From assembly GCF_008369325.1 (NCBI RefSeq), contig NZ_VOBI01000003.1, forward strand, positions 1-64,000: a stretch of DNA of 64,000 bases, read 5' to 3'. This DNA comes from Pseudomonas sp. ANT_H12B (GTDB lineage: Bacteria; Pseudomonadota; Gammaproteobacteria; Pseudomonadales; Pseudomonadaceae). How positions within the stretch are numbered: position 1 is the stretch's first letter; each line of letters begins with the position of its first letter. This document shows positions 9,024 to 17,539 of the stretch, one piece after another. The notes beneath the pieces were generated by a model, which was not told where the DNA came from, did no database searches, and saw only the letters and a list, made by a program, of their open reading frames with translations. The translations under genes and the position numbers were made by a program.

Positions 9024-9953
9024 TTAAACCAGGTAGTCGCTGAGGGCGTCTTGTACGCACGGCGAATCGAGCAGCGAACTGCTGCGGAAAAAGCGCACGA
9101 TGTTGGCGACCAGCGGGTGATGGCGATTGATCGGGAAGGCCAGCCCCGCGACTTCGCTCTTGAGTGCGCCACGCGCCGCGCTGCTGATCTGCAAGGCGTC
9201 AATCAAGTGGAAGTCGAAGGACTTCTGGATGTCGTTGGTCAGGTAATGGCCGATGAACACCGGCAGAATCTGCGCGATGCACTGGCGGTCGTCTTCGCTC
9301 GCGGTGTGCCAGTAGATGCGCACCAGTCGCGCCCAGAAACCAGAGTGCCGGCCCTCGTCCAGCAAGTGGTCGGCCATCAAACCCTTGATCGATTGCTTGA
9401 CTGTCCCGTCCTTGGCGAACGCCGCCACATCGCCGGTGACGGTGTTCTCGGCGATGGCCACGCAAATCAATTCCACGGCGCTGCGCAGGTGCTGCGGTGC
9501 GAGCGCCACAGCGGCTGGAATCGCTCGGCTCAGTTCGATTTCATCCGGCAGTTCGATGGGTGTGATGCCGGTCATGGCGATGGTCTGCTGCATGAAATCC
9601 ATGGCCACCAGCGCGTGATAATCCTCGTCCACGACTACGGTCATGGCGTCGTAGCGACAGGCGAACGGGAAGGCCACGGCGAAGCGGTTCTTGGCGATGC
9701 TGCGGGCGGTTTTATCGACGATCTCGGTTTCGAAAATCACCACGTCGTTGATGAACTTGTAGAGCGTCTGCACCAAGGCGAAATCGCGCTGCTCTGGGCA
9801 TTCGCGCAGGAAGGTTTCGCTCAGCACCAAGGGCTGGCGACTCAGCGGATAAATCAGCTTGTCATCATTTTCCAGTACGCGGCGCGGGCGCGTGCGGATG
9901 GTCGCGCGGCTCTCCCAGGCGTCGGCGAAGGATTGGTAGTCGGCGGCGTTCAT
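9024..9953 (-). CDS. mgoC: AurF-like diiron N-oxygenase, MgoC
   Basis: 309 residues, a diiron oxygenase of the p-aminobenzoate N-oxygenase (AurF) family. Likely metal ligands are visible in family order: Glu in [10 protein letters not shown], the ExxH of DEDYHALVA, Glu in CVAIAENTV, and HxxxExxH in DHLLDEGRH. The enzyme would oxidise an amine or hydroxylamine nitrogen, the step that gives the N-oxygenated character of leudiazen-type signals. Its ATG overlaps the mgoB stop (ATGA) and has GGAGGTGA upstream, so translation is probably coupled. Confidence 0.92.
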   Translation of the reverse strand: MNAADYQSFADAWESRATIRTRPRRVLENDDKLIYPLSRQPLVLSETFLRECPEQRDFALVQTLYKFINDVVIFETEIVDKTARSIAKNRFAVAFPFACRYDAMTVVVDEDYHALVAMDFMQQTIAMTGITPIELPDEIELSRAIPAAVALAPQHLRSAVELICVAIAENTVTGDVAAFAKDGTVKQSIKGLMADHLLDEGRHSGFWARLVRIYWHTASEDDRQCIAQILPVFIGHYLTNDIQKSFDFHLIDALQISSAARGALKSEVAGLAFPINRHHPLVANIVRFFRSSSLLDSPCVQDALSDYLV

Positions 9954-10726
9954 GCGTTCACCTCCGCGACACGTTCGCTCATGCTCAGGCGCAGGCCGTC
10001 CCACAGGGCGATGCGACTTTCCACGGCGGCGAGGGCGCTGGCGTAGACGTCTTCTTCGCGTTGCGGATCGCCATCGACCAACCGCGCAAGAAGTTTTTCG
10101 GCCGCCGGGCCGTGGTCCTCGGCGTCGACTTCGATGTGCCGCTCAAGGTAATAACGGAAGGTCGGCGCCTGTTCAATGCCAATGCCCCAGTCGTCGAGAA
10201 TGCGCTGGAACATCTGCGGGATGACGCTCTCGCGACCATGCAGAAATGCCGCCGCCACGCTATGCCCCGGTGCATGCAACGCGGTGTGCAAGGTGTGGCG
10301 CACAAACTGCGCAGCCGCCGGGTCGACGTCCACGCTCTGCAGCGCCACGTCGTAGCTCACGCCTTCCTTCTGCAGGGCGACAAAGCGCTCGATGGCGACC
10401 GTGCTGGCACCGACTTCGCGCATTGCATCCAGGTACAACTCGAAATGGCTGTAGTGACCTTGAGCCGGACGGTCATCGGACTCTTCACCGAGCACGATTT
10501 CGTTGATCAGTCGCGCCGCCTGTGGATCTCGCGGCGGCAACCAGGGCAACTGAACGCAGGTCAGTTCCTGTTGCAGGCGTTTGGTCAGCGACATGAAGTC
10601 CCACACCGCAAATACATGGGACTCCATAAAGCGTTGCAGGACCGACAGTGAATGTATTTCGCGGAAAATCGGGTGCGCACTAAGTTCTGATTTTTTCTGA
10701 TCAAGACGGTCTTTAGTCTGTTTCAT
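9950..10726 (-). CDS. mgoB: Haem-oxygenase-like DUF3050 protein, MgoB
   Basis: 258 residues and the first gene of the operon. It matches the DUF3050 / haem-oxygenase-like diiron oxidase pattern, all helical, with conserved-looking GEESDD and GHYSHFELY blocks near residues 75-95 and [16 protein letters not shown] near 195-210 holding likely metal ligands. Homologues (PvfA, HamC-like) act with the AurF-type partner in N-oxygenation; which step each performs is taken from family knowledge. ATG 10726 was chosen over a TTG 42 bases earlier. The ribosome-binding site (AGG) is weak. About 660 bases of regulatory DNA lie upstream. Confidence 0.88.
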   Translation of the reverse strand: MKQTKDRLDQKKSELSAHPIFREIHSLSVLQRFMESHVFAVWDFMSLTKRLQQELTCVQLPWLPPRDPQAARLINEIVLGEESDDRPAQGHYSHFELYLDAMREVGASTVAIERFVALQKEGVSYDVALQSVDVDPAAAQFVRHTLHTALHAPGHSVAAAFLHGRESVIPQMFQRILDDWGIGIEQAPTFRYYLERHIEVDAEDHGPAAEKLLARLVDGDPQREEDVYASALAAVESRIALWDGLRLSMSERVAEVNA

Positions 10727-11386
10727 GGGCGAGCCTATAAGTGATGTGGGGTGCGGACTGATCAACAAGTAACTGTTCTTTGAAGTTTCCTGTTGGCGAA
10801 CGGGCGCCTCAACGAATTGATCAGTGTTGATAACGCGAAAGTCTTTAAATACGGCGTGCTACCAGTGTTCAGTGGCGGCGGAGAAAAACTAATACACGAA
10901 TAAAGTTCCCGGCAAGTTATTTTTATTTTATTTGAAAGTTTAACTTTCTGCGGCGCGATAAGTTTCAATAAAATATCCGATTAACATTTTATTTGGATGT
11001 AGTTGCTCCTTCCGGCTTATATAAGTCAGAATTTTAATAAAGAGTGAATGCCTCACTCAAAGCAACTTTCTAATGGAAATCGTTAACGTGATCTGAAGGG
11101 GTGGAAGTTGGCCGGGAGCGACGCCGATTCTTCCTTTCCCGTGGCAAGACTCCTTCCTTAGGTTCTTGATGCGGGCACTGCTCCGCTCGTGCGGTACGTC
11201 GCCCGTTCATTATTCGTTGGCAGTGCAAGAGTGAGCGTATTTCAAGGCAGCCGCTATCACCGAGGTGTCATCCTGTCGGTGCAATTATTTTGGCTTGAGG
11301 GTCGAAAGCAGGGGGCGGAGGACGTGCGACGTCGCAGCAAGCGAAGACGAGCAGTTCGATCTGCTCGCTCAGGCCTGCCACGGAGA
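10727..11386. promoter_or_regulatory. AT-rich 660-base leader/regulatory region upstream of the mgo operon
   Basis: I find no convincing gene here. The part from ~10860 to 11070 is clearly richer in A+T than its surroundings. It contains a 15-base dyad GAAAGTT-T-AACTTTC at 10934-10948, a smaller one GAGTGA-atgcc-TCACTC at 11042-11058, and CTGATCAA/TTGATCAG arms at 10758 and 10817. A hairpin CGAGCAG-ttcgat-CTGCTCG lies at 11348-11367 near the end of the GntR gene. The mgo promoter must lie here, read leftwards; I could not fix its -35/-10. Confidence 0.5.
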
Positions 11387-12097
11387 TTACTTCGAGGGTT
11401 TTCTGTTCTGTGCCTCGGGGCTGTTGAGGTAGCGCGTGATGACCTCAACCCCGCGATTGAGGTGATGTTCGAGGAGCTTCACCGAACCTTCGATGTCCCG
11501 GTCTTCAACGGCCCGCAACAGCGCCCGGTGATCTTCCTGAGACAGCTTGCCCAGCCCCATGGCTTCCAGGTTGAAGCGCAGGAAGCGCTCTTCTTCGTTC
11601 AAGCCATCTTCCACCAGCCTCAACAGCCGCCGATTCGGCGCCTTGCAGTACAACGACATGTGGAACAAGCGATTGAGCCGGCCGATTTCGGTGTAGTCGT
11701 GTTCCGTTTCCAGTTCGTCGATGTAGCGGGCGGCCTGTTTGAAATCCGCGGTGGTGAGCAGGGGAATTGAGCGGCTCAGGGCTTCGGACTCCAGTAGGAT
11801 CCGCAGCTCATAGGTTTCGGTGGCATCGCCCTGAACCAGCGGTGCAACCACTGCGCCTTTGTGAGCGATCACATTAAGCAGCGATTGCGCCTCGAGCTGG
11901 CGCAAGGCTTCACGGACCGGCATGCGACTGACGCCGAACAGGTCGGCCAGGTCCTGCTGGCGAAGGGCGGTGCCGCAAGGGATGCGACCGTCGAGAATGG
12001 CTGCGCGCAGGGTCTCCTCGATCACCGAGCGTGCCAGATGAGCGGGAATCGGCCCGTTGACCTTGATACTGCTTAGAGGGTTGGGCTTCTGTGTCAC
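11387..12097 (-). CDS. GntR family regulator, FadR/FCD subfamily
   Basis: 236 residues. The winged-helix domain lies at ~15-75 (LRQQDLADLFGVSRMPVREAL), followed by an all-helical FCD ligand domain with the usual metal-type residues (ELRILLESEAL, RLNRLFHMSLY, DHRALLRAVEDRD). FCD regulators generally respond to a carboxylate or amino-acid-like metabolite. The start is taken as GTG 12097, because a promoter and a palindrome occupy 12130-12173 and would be inside a longer reading. It lies upstream of mgo on the same strand, so control of mgo is possible but not shown. Confidence 0.85.
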   Translation of the reverse strand: MTQKPNPLSSIKVNGPIPAHLARSVIEETLRAAILDGRIPCGTALRQQDLADLFGVSRMPVREALRQLEAQSLLNVIAHKGAVVAPLVQGDATETYELRILLESEALSRSIPLLTTADFKQAARYIDELETEHDYTEIGRLNRLFHMSLYCKAPNRRLLRLVEDGLNEEERFLRFNLEAMGLGKLSQEDHRALLRAVEDRDIEGSVKLLEHHLNRGVEVITRYLNSPEAQNRKPSK

Positions 12098-12129
12098 TAC
12101 AACGCACCCTGTCTGATTGAATGAATTTT

Positions 12130-12173
12130 TTTGGATCCAAATGGACACTAGTGACTGCCTGACGGGTTGTCAA
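12130..12173 (-). promoter_or_regulatory. Promoter with GntR-type operator, probable autoregulation
   Basis: On the minus strand TTGACA (12173-12168) is separated by 17 bases from TAGTGT (12150-12145). Directly downstream, over the expected transcription start, lies the perfect palindrome TTTGGATCCAAA (12130-12141), typical in form for FadR-type GntR operators. The regulator would then block its own promoter. Confidence 0.6.
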
Positions 12174-12225
12174 ACGGGCACAAGCGCGCACATGTAAAGT
12201 TTAGCGCGCCATCAGTGATCTCACC

Positions 12226-12990
12226 GTGCCATTGTCTTTTGCCGGGCTAAGCTCCACCATCACCCCACTTCCACCTGCCTACCCTGGATGCCTTGCATTG
12301 GCGGTACGTTTTGCGATCCCTCAGACTCTGCGCTGGCTAGGCTGCGCATTGTGGCTGGCCGGCGTCATGCTGGGCGGTCTGCAGGCCGACTGGGATTTTT
12401 CCCTGATCAGTCGCCGGGCGCAGGCATTGTACGGGCCTTTGGGCGCAGGTCAGCAGCGCATTGATGCCTGGCAACATTTGCTGGCCACGCAAAAGCAGGT
12501 CGGCGAGCTGCAACAGCTCAACGTGGTCAATCAGTTCTTCAACAAACAGATGCGTTACGAGGAAGACATCGACCTGTGGCACACGGTCGATTATTGGGAA
12601 ACCCCGATCGAAGGCCTGTGGAAGGGCGCTGGCGATTGCGAAGACTATGCCATCGCCAAGTATTTCAGCCTGCGCCATCTCGGCGTTTCCAGTGACAAGC
12701 TGCGCATCACCTACGTAAAGGCTTTGCGCCTGAACCGCGCGCACATGGTGCTGACCTACTACTCAAGCCCGGATGCCATGCCGCTGGTACTCGACAGTCT
12801 GATTGATGCGATAAAGCCTGCCAGCCAGCGAGCCGATCTATTGCCGGTCTACTCTTTTAATGCCGAAGGGTTGTGGTTACCGGGCGCCAAGGGCAACAAA
12901 AAGGTCGGTGACACCAAACGACTTTCCCGTTGGCAGGATGTGTTGAAAAAAATGCAGGCAGAAGGTTTCCCGGTCGAGACGACTAACTAG
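12226..12990 (+). CDS. lapG: LapG, periplasmic cysteine protease for adhesin release
   Basis: 254 residues from a GTG start. A hydrophobic signal/anchor segment lies at ~35-52, followed by a bacterial transglutaminase-like cysteine protease domain. The catalytic triad is visible as Cys138 (GAGDCEDYA), His173 (NRAHMVL) and Asp190 (LVLDSL). LapG cuts the N-terminal region of the large adhesin LapA and releases it from the surface; it needs calcium and is held in check by LapD when c-di-GMP is high. lapD starts 14 bases downstream. A later start (TTG ~12298) would give a shorter, more usual signal peptide, so the exact N-terminus is uncertain. Confidence 0.93.
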   Translation: MPLSFAGLSSTITPLPPAYPGCLALAVRFAIPQTLRWLGCALWLAGVMLGGLQADWDFSLISRRAQALYGPLGAGQQRIDAWQHLLATQKQVGELQQLNVVNQFFNKQMRYEEDIDLWHTVDYWETPIEGLWKGAGDCEDYAIAKYFSLRHLGVSSDKLRITYVKALRLNRAHMVLTYYSSPDAMPLVLDSLIDAIKPASQRADLLPVYSFNAEGLWLPGAKGNKKVGDTKRLSRWQDVLKKMQAEGFPVETTN

Positions 12991-13004
12991 GAGCACGCGC
13001 TCAG

Positions 13005-14951
13005 ATGTCTTTGTTCAAACAGCTGTTGATCGCTATTTGCCTGTTCCTGGTGGTCGCCTTCACCGGCAGCTTCATGGTCAGCCTGGAGAGCTCGCGCACC
13101 CAATACGTCAACCAGTTGCGCTCCCACGCCCAGGACGCCGCGACGGCGCTGGCGCTGTCCCTGACGCCAAACATCGACGACCCGGCGATGGTCGAGTTGC
13201 TGGTCAGTTCGATCTTCGACAGTGGCTATTACGCGAGCATTCGGGTGGTCGATCTGGCTAACGATAAGACGATTGTCGAGCGCAGTGGCATCCCGGCGGT
13301 GAACAACGTGCCGGACTGGTTCGTCAACCTGATCGGCCTCGAATCCGCTGGCGGCGATGCGATCGTCAGTCGTGGCTGGGAACAGGCCGCGCGGGTCGAG
13401 GTGGTCAGCCACCCGATGTTTGCGCTGGCCAAGCTTTGGCAGAGTGCGTTGGGCAGCCTTGGCTGGTTGTTGCTCTGCGGTGCGGTAAGCGCGGCACTGG
13501 GCGCGCTGTTGCTGCGCCGGCAATTGAAACCGCTGGATTATATGGTGCGCCAGTCCCACGCCATCGCTCGCCGGGAATTCCTCAGCCTGCCAGACCTGCC
13601 GCGCACACCTGAATTGCGCCGTGTGGTACAGGCCATGAACCAGATGGTCGAGAAGCTCAAGGCGTTGTTTCAGGAACAGGCCGAGCGCAGTGAAAAACTG
13701 CGGGTCGAATCCTATGAGGACAACCTCACGGGCCTGGCCAACCGGCGCTATTTCGAGATGCAATTGAACGCGCGGGTGAGCAATCAGGAGCAAGCCAGCT
13801 CGGGTTATCTGCTGCTGTTGCGGGTCAAGGATCTGGCCGGTTTGAATCAACGTTTGGGCGGTCAACGCACTGATGACCTGCTTAAAGCGGTCGGCGAACA
13901 ATTGTCCCGCGAGTGTGCCAGGTACCCGGAAACGCTGAACCTCGTCACGCGCATTCGTGGCGGCGAATTTGCCGTCCTGGCGCCGGGACTGGTGCGCGAA
14001 GAAGCGCTGCAACTGGCGCAGAACCTCGACAGTGCCTTGGCCAGCCTGCATGCGACCGGCGCCACCGACGTGGCTTCAGTGGCCTCTATCGGGCTGGCAC
14101 CGTTCGTTCATGGCGACTCACCACAAGCAGTGCTCGGGTTGGCGGACCAGGCGTTGGCTCAAGCCGAAGGCCAGGGTGATTCGAGCTGGGTCTGCGTGGA
14201 TCACAGTGCATCGGCCAGTGTTGGCGATGACCACCATGCCTGGCACAACTTGCTCGATCAGGCGTTGAGTCAGCAACGATTCGAGCTGTATTTTCAACCG
14301 GTGGTGGCCGTTCAAGACACTGGGTTGGTGTTGCACTACAAGGTCCTCTCACGCTTGCTCGACGATCAAGAGCAGATCATTCCCGCCGGACGCTTCCTGC
14401 CGTGGCTCGAACGTTTTGGCTGGACCGCGCGGCTGGACCGTCTGATGTTGGAGACGGTACTGGAGCAGATGGCCGACCACGAAGAGTCGCTGGCGCTGAA
14501 CCTGTCTTCGGCAACGTTGGCCGATCCGCAGGCACTGAATAAAGTCTTCGAGATTTTGCGCTCGCATTCAAATCTCGGGGAGCGATTGACGCTGGAAATC
14601 GGCGAAGAGCAATTGCCTGAGCAAGCGGTGCTGGAAGAGCTGACGCGACGTTTGCGTGAACTCGGGTTCTCCCTGAGCCTGCAGCACTTTGGCGGGCGGT
14701 TCAGCATGATCGGCAACCTGGCGCGGCTTGGGTTGGCGTATCTGAAAATCGACGGCAGCTACATCCGCGCGATTGATCAGGAGAGCGACAAGCGCCTTTT
14801 CATCGAAGCCATTCAACGCGCGGCCCACAGCATTGATCTGCCGTTGATTGCCGAGCGGGTCGAGACTGAAGGGGAGTTGGCGGTGATTCGCGAGATGGGG
14901 TTGTATGGGGGTCAGGGGCGGTTGTTTGGTGAGCCGAAGCCTTGGCGTTAG
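13005..14951 (+). CDS. lapD: LapD, c-di-GMP receptor controlling LapG
   Basis: 648 residues. There is an N-terminal membrane span, a periplasmic domain at ~25-150, a second span near 150-170, then HAMP, GGDEF-like and EAL-like domains. Both catalytic motifs are degenerate: RGGEF in place of GGDEF and KVLSRL in place of EALVR. This is the hallmark of LapD, which binds c-di-GMP in its EAL domain without making or breaking it. When bound, its periplasmic domain sequesters LapG. It is transcribed with lapG and has AGGAGC before its ATG. Confidence 0.95.
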   Translation: MSLFKQLLIAICLFLVVAFTGSFMVSLESSRTQYVNQLRSHAQDAATALALSLTPNIDDPAMVELLVSSIFDSGYYASIRVVDLANDKTIVERSGIPAVNNVPDWFVNLIGLESAGGDAIVSRGWEQAARVEVVSHPMFALAKLWQSALGSLGWLLLCGAVSAALGALLLRRQLKPLDYMVRQSHAIARREFLSLPDLPRTPELRRVVQAMNQMVEKLKALFQEQAERSEKLRVESYEDNLTGLANRRYFEMQLNARVSNQEQASSGYLLLLRVKDLAGLNQRLGGQRTDDLLKAVGEQLSRECARYPETLNLVTRIRGGEFAVLAPGLVREEALQLAQNLDSALASLHATGATDVASVASIGLAPFVHGDSPQAVLGLADQALAQAEGQGDSSWVCVDHSASASVGDDHHAWHNLLDQALSQQRFELYFQPVVAVQDTGLVLHYKVLSRLLDDQEQIIPAGRFLPWLERFGWTARLDRLMLETVLEQMADHEESLALNLSSATLADPQALNKVFEILRSHSNLGERLTLEIGEEQLPEQAVLEELTRRLRELGFSLSLQHFGGRFSMIGNLARLGLAYLKIDGSYIRAIDQESDKRLFIEAIQRAAHSIDLPLIAERVETEGELAVIREMGLYGGQGRLFGEPKPWR

Positions 14952-14966
14952 CCCATTGATCGTCTT

Positions 14967-14997
14967 GATCGTTCCCACGCTCTGCGTGGGAACGATC
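14967..14997. repeat. Short palindromic repeat, GATCGTTCCCACG family
   Basis: GATCGTTCCCACG and CGTGGGAACGATC are perfect 13-base arms around CTCTG. The same family recurs in longer form at 53108-53180 and 61769-61882. It lies between the lapD end and a convergent gene and may serve as a terminator. Confidence 0.8.
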
Positions 14998-15009
14998 CAG
15001 GTGAGAACG

Positions 15010-15375
15010 TCAGATCAACCCATCCTCATCATCATCGACCAAATGGCTCAACCCGCCCAATGCCTCACGGGCCTGGGTCCGGTCCATGAGCTTGGCTCGT
15101 GCAGGGGCTGGCAGGTCGGTGACGAGGATCACGCCTTTGCTGATCAGCACCTGAATCAAGTCGTCGAGTACCCGGATCATTTCCAGGTCGCTCTGCTTCA
15201 GTTGCTTGAGTTGTTTGATTTGCTGAAGTTGTTTGAGGCGGGTGGCCATGACTTCACTGGTGAACCAGTCCTGGAGATCAGGGTGGTCGGCCGGCAGCGT
15301 TTCCGTGGATTCGGCGTAGGCTTCGGCTTCCACGCGCGTCAGTTGGCCTTCTGTATTGCGTTGCACGTAGAACAT
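15010..15375 (-). CDS. Conserved Pseudomonas hypothetical protein
   Basis: 121 residues beginning MFYVQRNTEGQLTRVEAEAY. The middle (~45-65) is a Leu/Lys/Gln-rich repeat (LKQLQQIKQLKQLK) likely to form a coiled coil, and the C-terminus is acidic (DDDEDGL). Similar Pseudomonas proteins are often labelled as tryptophan synthase beta-like, but nothing in this sequence resembles that PLP enzyme, so I treat the function as unknown. It is convergent with lapD. Confidence 0.75.
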   Translation of the reverse strand: MFYVQRNTEGQLTRVEAEAYAESTETLPADHPDLQDWFTSEVMATRLKQLQQIKQLKQLKQSDLEMIRVLDDLIQVLISKGVILVTDLPAPARAKLMDRTQAREALGGLSHLVDDDEDGLI

Positions 15376-15429
15376 TGAGCATCCCTCAGCAGTGGAGCCG
15401 CGTCATCCTGTCAGCAGCATAGGCGAAAT

Positions 15430-15490
15430 AAGCCATATGGTTATTCGCTAACGGTATTTAAATTTCAGTTCTTATATCTATAAAGTCATC
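15430..15490 (+). promoter_or_regulatory. AT-rich promoter region of the TauD-like operon
   Basis: The sequence around GGTTATTCGCTAACGG, followed by TATTTAAATTTC and TTATATCTATAAAG, stands out as AT-rich between GC-rich genes. It resembles the AT-rich CysB-dependent promoters of Pseudomonas sulfur-starvation genes and has the flavour of the region before oscA in this window. No exact consensus is claimed. Confidence 0.35.
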
Positions 15491-15603
15491 CTTCTGCGTA
15501 CCTGCCGACCAATCGGCGCGCCGCACGACACGAACCAACACGGGACCTCCGTGAGTTTCTGATCGACGCGCGCTCTTGAGCGCGCCGTGCGTGGGAGTGA
15601 TTT

Positions 15604-16491
15604 ATGTCAGTAATCTCTTTATCTCAAAGCATCGCGCCACAATTTTTCGACGTTCGCCCGTTCAGCGGCGCGGTCGGTGCCGAAATCATCGGCCTCGACC
15701 TGTCCCGCCCGCTCAATGATCAGGACTTTGCCCGCATCCACCGCGCGCATCTGGATCATCACGTGGTGGTGTTCCGCGATCAGCGCATTTCCCCCGAGCA
15801 ACAGATCGCCTTCAGCCGCCGGTTCGGCGTGTTGCAGATCCATGTGCTCAAGCAATTTTTGCTGACCGGGCATCCGGAAATTCTCATCGTTTCCAACATC
15901 ATCGAAAACGGCCAATCCGTCGGCCTCGGTGACGCCGGCAAGTTCTGGCATTCCGATCTTTCTTATAAAGAGCTGCCGAGCCTCGGCTCGATGCTCCACG
16001 CCCAGGAATTGCCGTCCGAAGGCGGCGACACGCTGTTCGCCGACATGCACAAAGCCTGGGACAACCTGCCCGAAGCGTTGCGTAAAGCCGTCGAAGGTCG
16101 CTCGGCGGCGCACTCCTACACGGCGCGCTACAGCGAGACCAAATTCGAAGGCAACTGGCGCCCGACGCTGACGCCTGAACAGCTCGCCCAAGTTGCCGAA
16201 GTTGTTCATCCAGTCGTACGCACCCACCCGGAAAACGGCCGCAAGGCGTTGTTCGTCAGTGAGGGCTTTACCACCCGCATCGTCGGTTTGCCGGAAGACG
16301 AAAGCAAGCAACTGCTCGACGAGCTCTACGCCCACAGCGTGTTGCCGCAAAACATCTACCGCCATCAATGGCAGCCCCATGACCTGGTGTTCTGGGACAA
16401 CCGCTCGCTGATCCATCTTGCCGCCGGATGCCCCAGCCATCTGCGCCGCAAGCTGTATCGCACCACCATCCAGGGCGATGCGCCTTACTGA
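15604..16491 (+). CDS. TauD/TfdA family 2-oxoglutarate-dependent dioxygenase
   Basis: 295 residues. The iron-binding facial triad is visible: His116-x-Asp118 in KFWHSDLS and the distal His271 in SLIHLAAG, with an Arg-rich 2-oxoglutarate site near 280 (HLRRKLYRTT). TauD-type enzymes hydroxylate the carbon next to a sulfonate or sulfate ester, so that sulfite or sulfate is released as a sulfur source. It is followed at 17 bases by an SsuA-type binding protein and its transporter, which supports an organosulfur substrate. Taurine, alkyl sulfonate and alkyl sulfate cannot be told apart here, and other TfdA-type substrates are possible. Confidence 0.85.
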   Translation: MSVISLSQSIAPQFFDVRPFSGAVGAEIIGLDLSRPLNDQDFARIHRAHLDHHVVVFRDQRISPEQQIAFSRRFGVLQIHVLKQFLLTGHPEILIVSNIIENGQSVGLGDAGKFWHSDLSYKELPSLGSMLHAQELPSEGGDTLFADMHKAWDNLPEALRKAVEGRSAAHSYTARYSETKFEGNWRPTLTPEQLAQVAEVVHPVVRTHPENGRKALFVSEGFTTRIVGLPEDESKQLLDELYAHSVLPQNIYRHQWQPHDLVFWDNRSLIHLAAGCPSHLRRKLYRTTIQGDAPY

Positions 16492-16508
16492 TTTGTTGGA
16501 GAAGCCTC

Positions 16509-17534
16509 ATGTCCAAACGTCTTTCATTTGTACCGCTGGCCGCGGCCATCGGCCTGGGTTTCAGCCTGATTGCCGGCAGCCTGGTAGCGCCGACCGTGGC
16601 CCACGCCGAAGGTGAAATCCGCATCGCCGAACAGTTCGGCATCGTTTACCTGTTGCTCAACGTGGTGCGCGATCAGAACCTGATCGAGAAGTACGGCAAG
16701 CAGGAAGGCATCGACATCAAGGTCGACTGGACTCAACTCTCCGGTGGCGCGGCGGTCAACGATGCGTTGCTCTCCGGTTCGATCGATATTGCCGGCGCCG
16801 GCGTCGGCCCTCTGCTGACGATCTGGGACCGCACCCACGGCAAGCAGAACGTCAAAGCTGTCGCCTCCCTCGGCAACTTCCCGTACTACCTGGTGAGCAA
16901 TAATCCCAAGGTCAAAACCATCGCCGACTTCACCGAGAAGGACCGCATCGCGGTGCCGGCGGTTGGCGTGTCGGTGCAATCGCGCCTGCTGCAATACGCC
17001 GCCGCCAAGCAGTGGGGCGACAAGGAATTCAATCGCCTCGACAAATACACCATCGCCGTTCCGCACCCCGACGCTACAGCGGCGTTGATTGCCGGTGGGA
17101 CCGAGTTGACCGGGCATTTCTCCAACCCGCCGTTCCAGGATCAGGCGCTGGCAAACCCTAACGTCCACGTCGTGCTCAATTCCTATGACGTACTCGGCCC
17201 GAACTCGCCGACCGTGCTGTTCGCGACCGAGAAATTCCGCGACGAGAACCCGAAAACCTATAAGGCCTTTATCGAAGCCCTGACCGAGGCGGCGCAGTTT
17301 GCCCAGAACGATAAAGGCGCAGCGGCCGACACTTACATCCGCGTCACCAAAGCGAAAATCGACCGCGCGGCGTTGCTGAAAATCATCGACAACCCGCAGT
17401 TCGAGTTCAGCATCACGCCGAAAAATACCTACCCGCTGGCCGAGTTTCTCTATCGCGTCGGCGCGATCAAAAACAAACCGGATTCGTGGAAGGACTACTT
17501 CTTCCAGGACGCCAAACCACTGCAAGGGAGCTGA
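16509..17534 (+). CDS. ABC transporter substrate-binding protein, SsuA/NrtA type
   Basis: 341 residues. A Sec signal peptide ends near residue 34 (VAPTVAHA, then EGEIRIAEQ). The mature protein is a two-lobed NMT1/SsuA-like periplasmic binding protein that would capture a sulfonate or similar anion. The ATG at 16509 is used because the signal peptide begins there; an earlier start overlaps the dioxygenase gene. Gene order (dioxygenase, binding protein, ATPase, permease) suggests a single operon. Confidence 0.85.
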   Translation: MSKRLSFVPLAAAIGLGFSLIAGSLVAPTVAHAEGEIRIAEQFGIVYLLLNVVRDQNLIEKYGKQEGIDIKVDWTQLSGGAAVNDALLSGSIDIAGAGVGPLLTIWDRTHGKQNVKAVASLGNFPYYLVSNNPKVKTIADFTEKDRIAVPAVGVSVQSRLLQYAAAKQWGDKEFNRLDKYTIAVPHPDATAALIAGGTELTGHFSNPPFQDQALANPNVHVVLNSYDVLGPNSPTVLFATEKFRDENPKTYKAFIEALTEAAQFAQNDKGAAADTYIRVTKAKIDRAALLKIIDNPQFEFSITPKNTYPLAEFLYRVGAIKNKPDSWKDYFFQDAKPLQGS

Positions 17535-17539
17535 TCGAG

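Noticed and set aside
10762..10968. Short minus-strand frame in the mgo leader
   Set aside because: It has no ribosome-binding site of note, no family resemblance, and covers the AT-rich dyad region.
11189..11770. Plus-strand frame over the end of the GntR gene
   Set aside because: It overlaps GntR antisense and has no protein-like composition.
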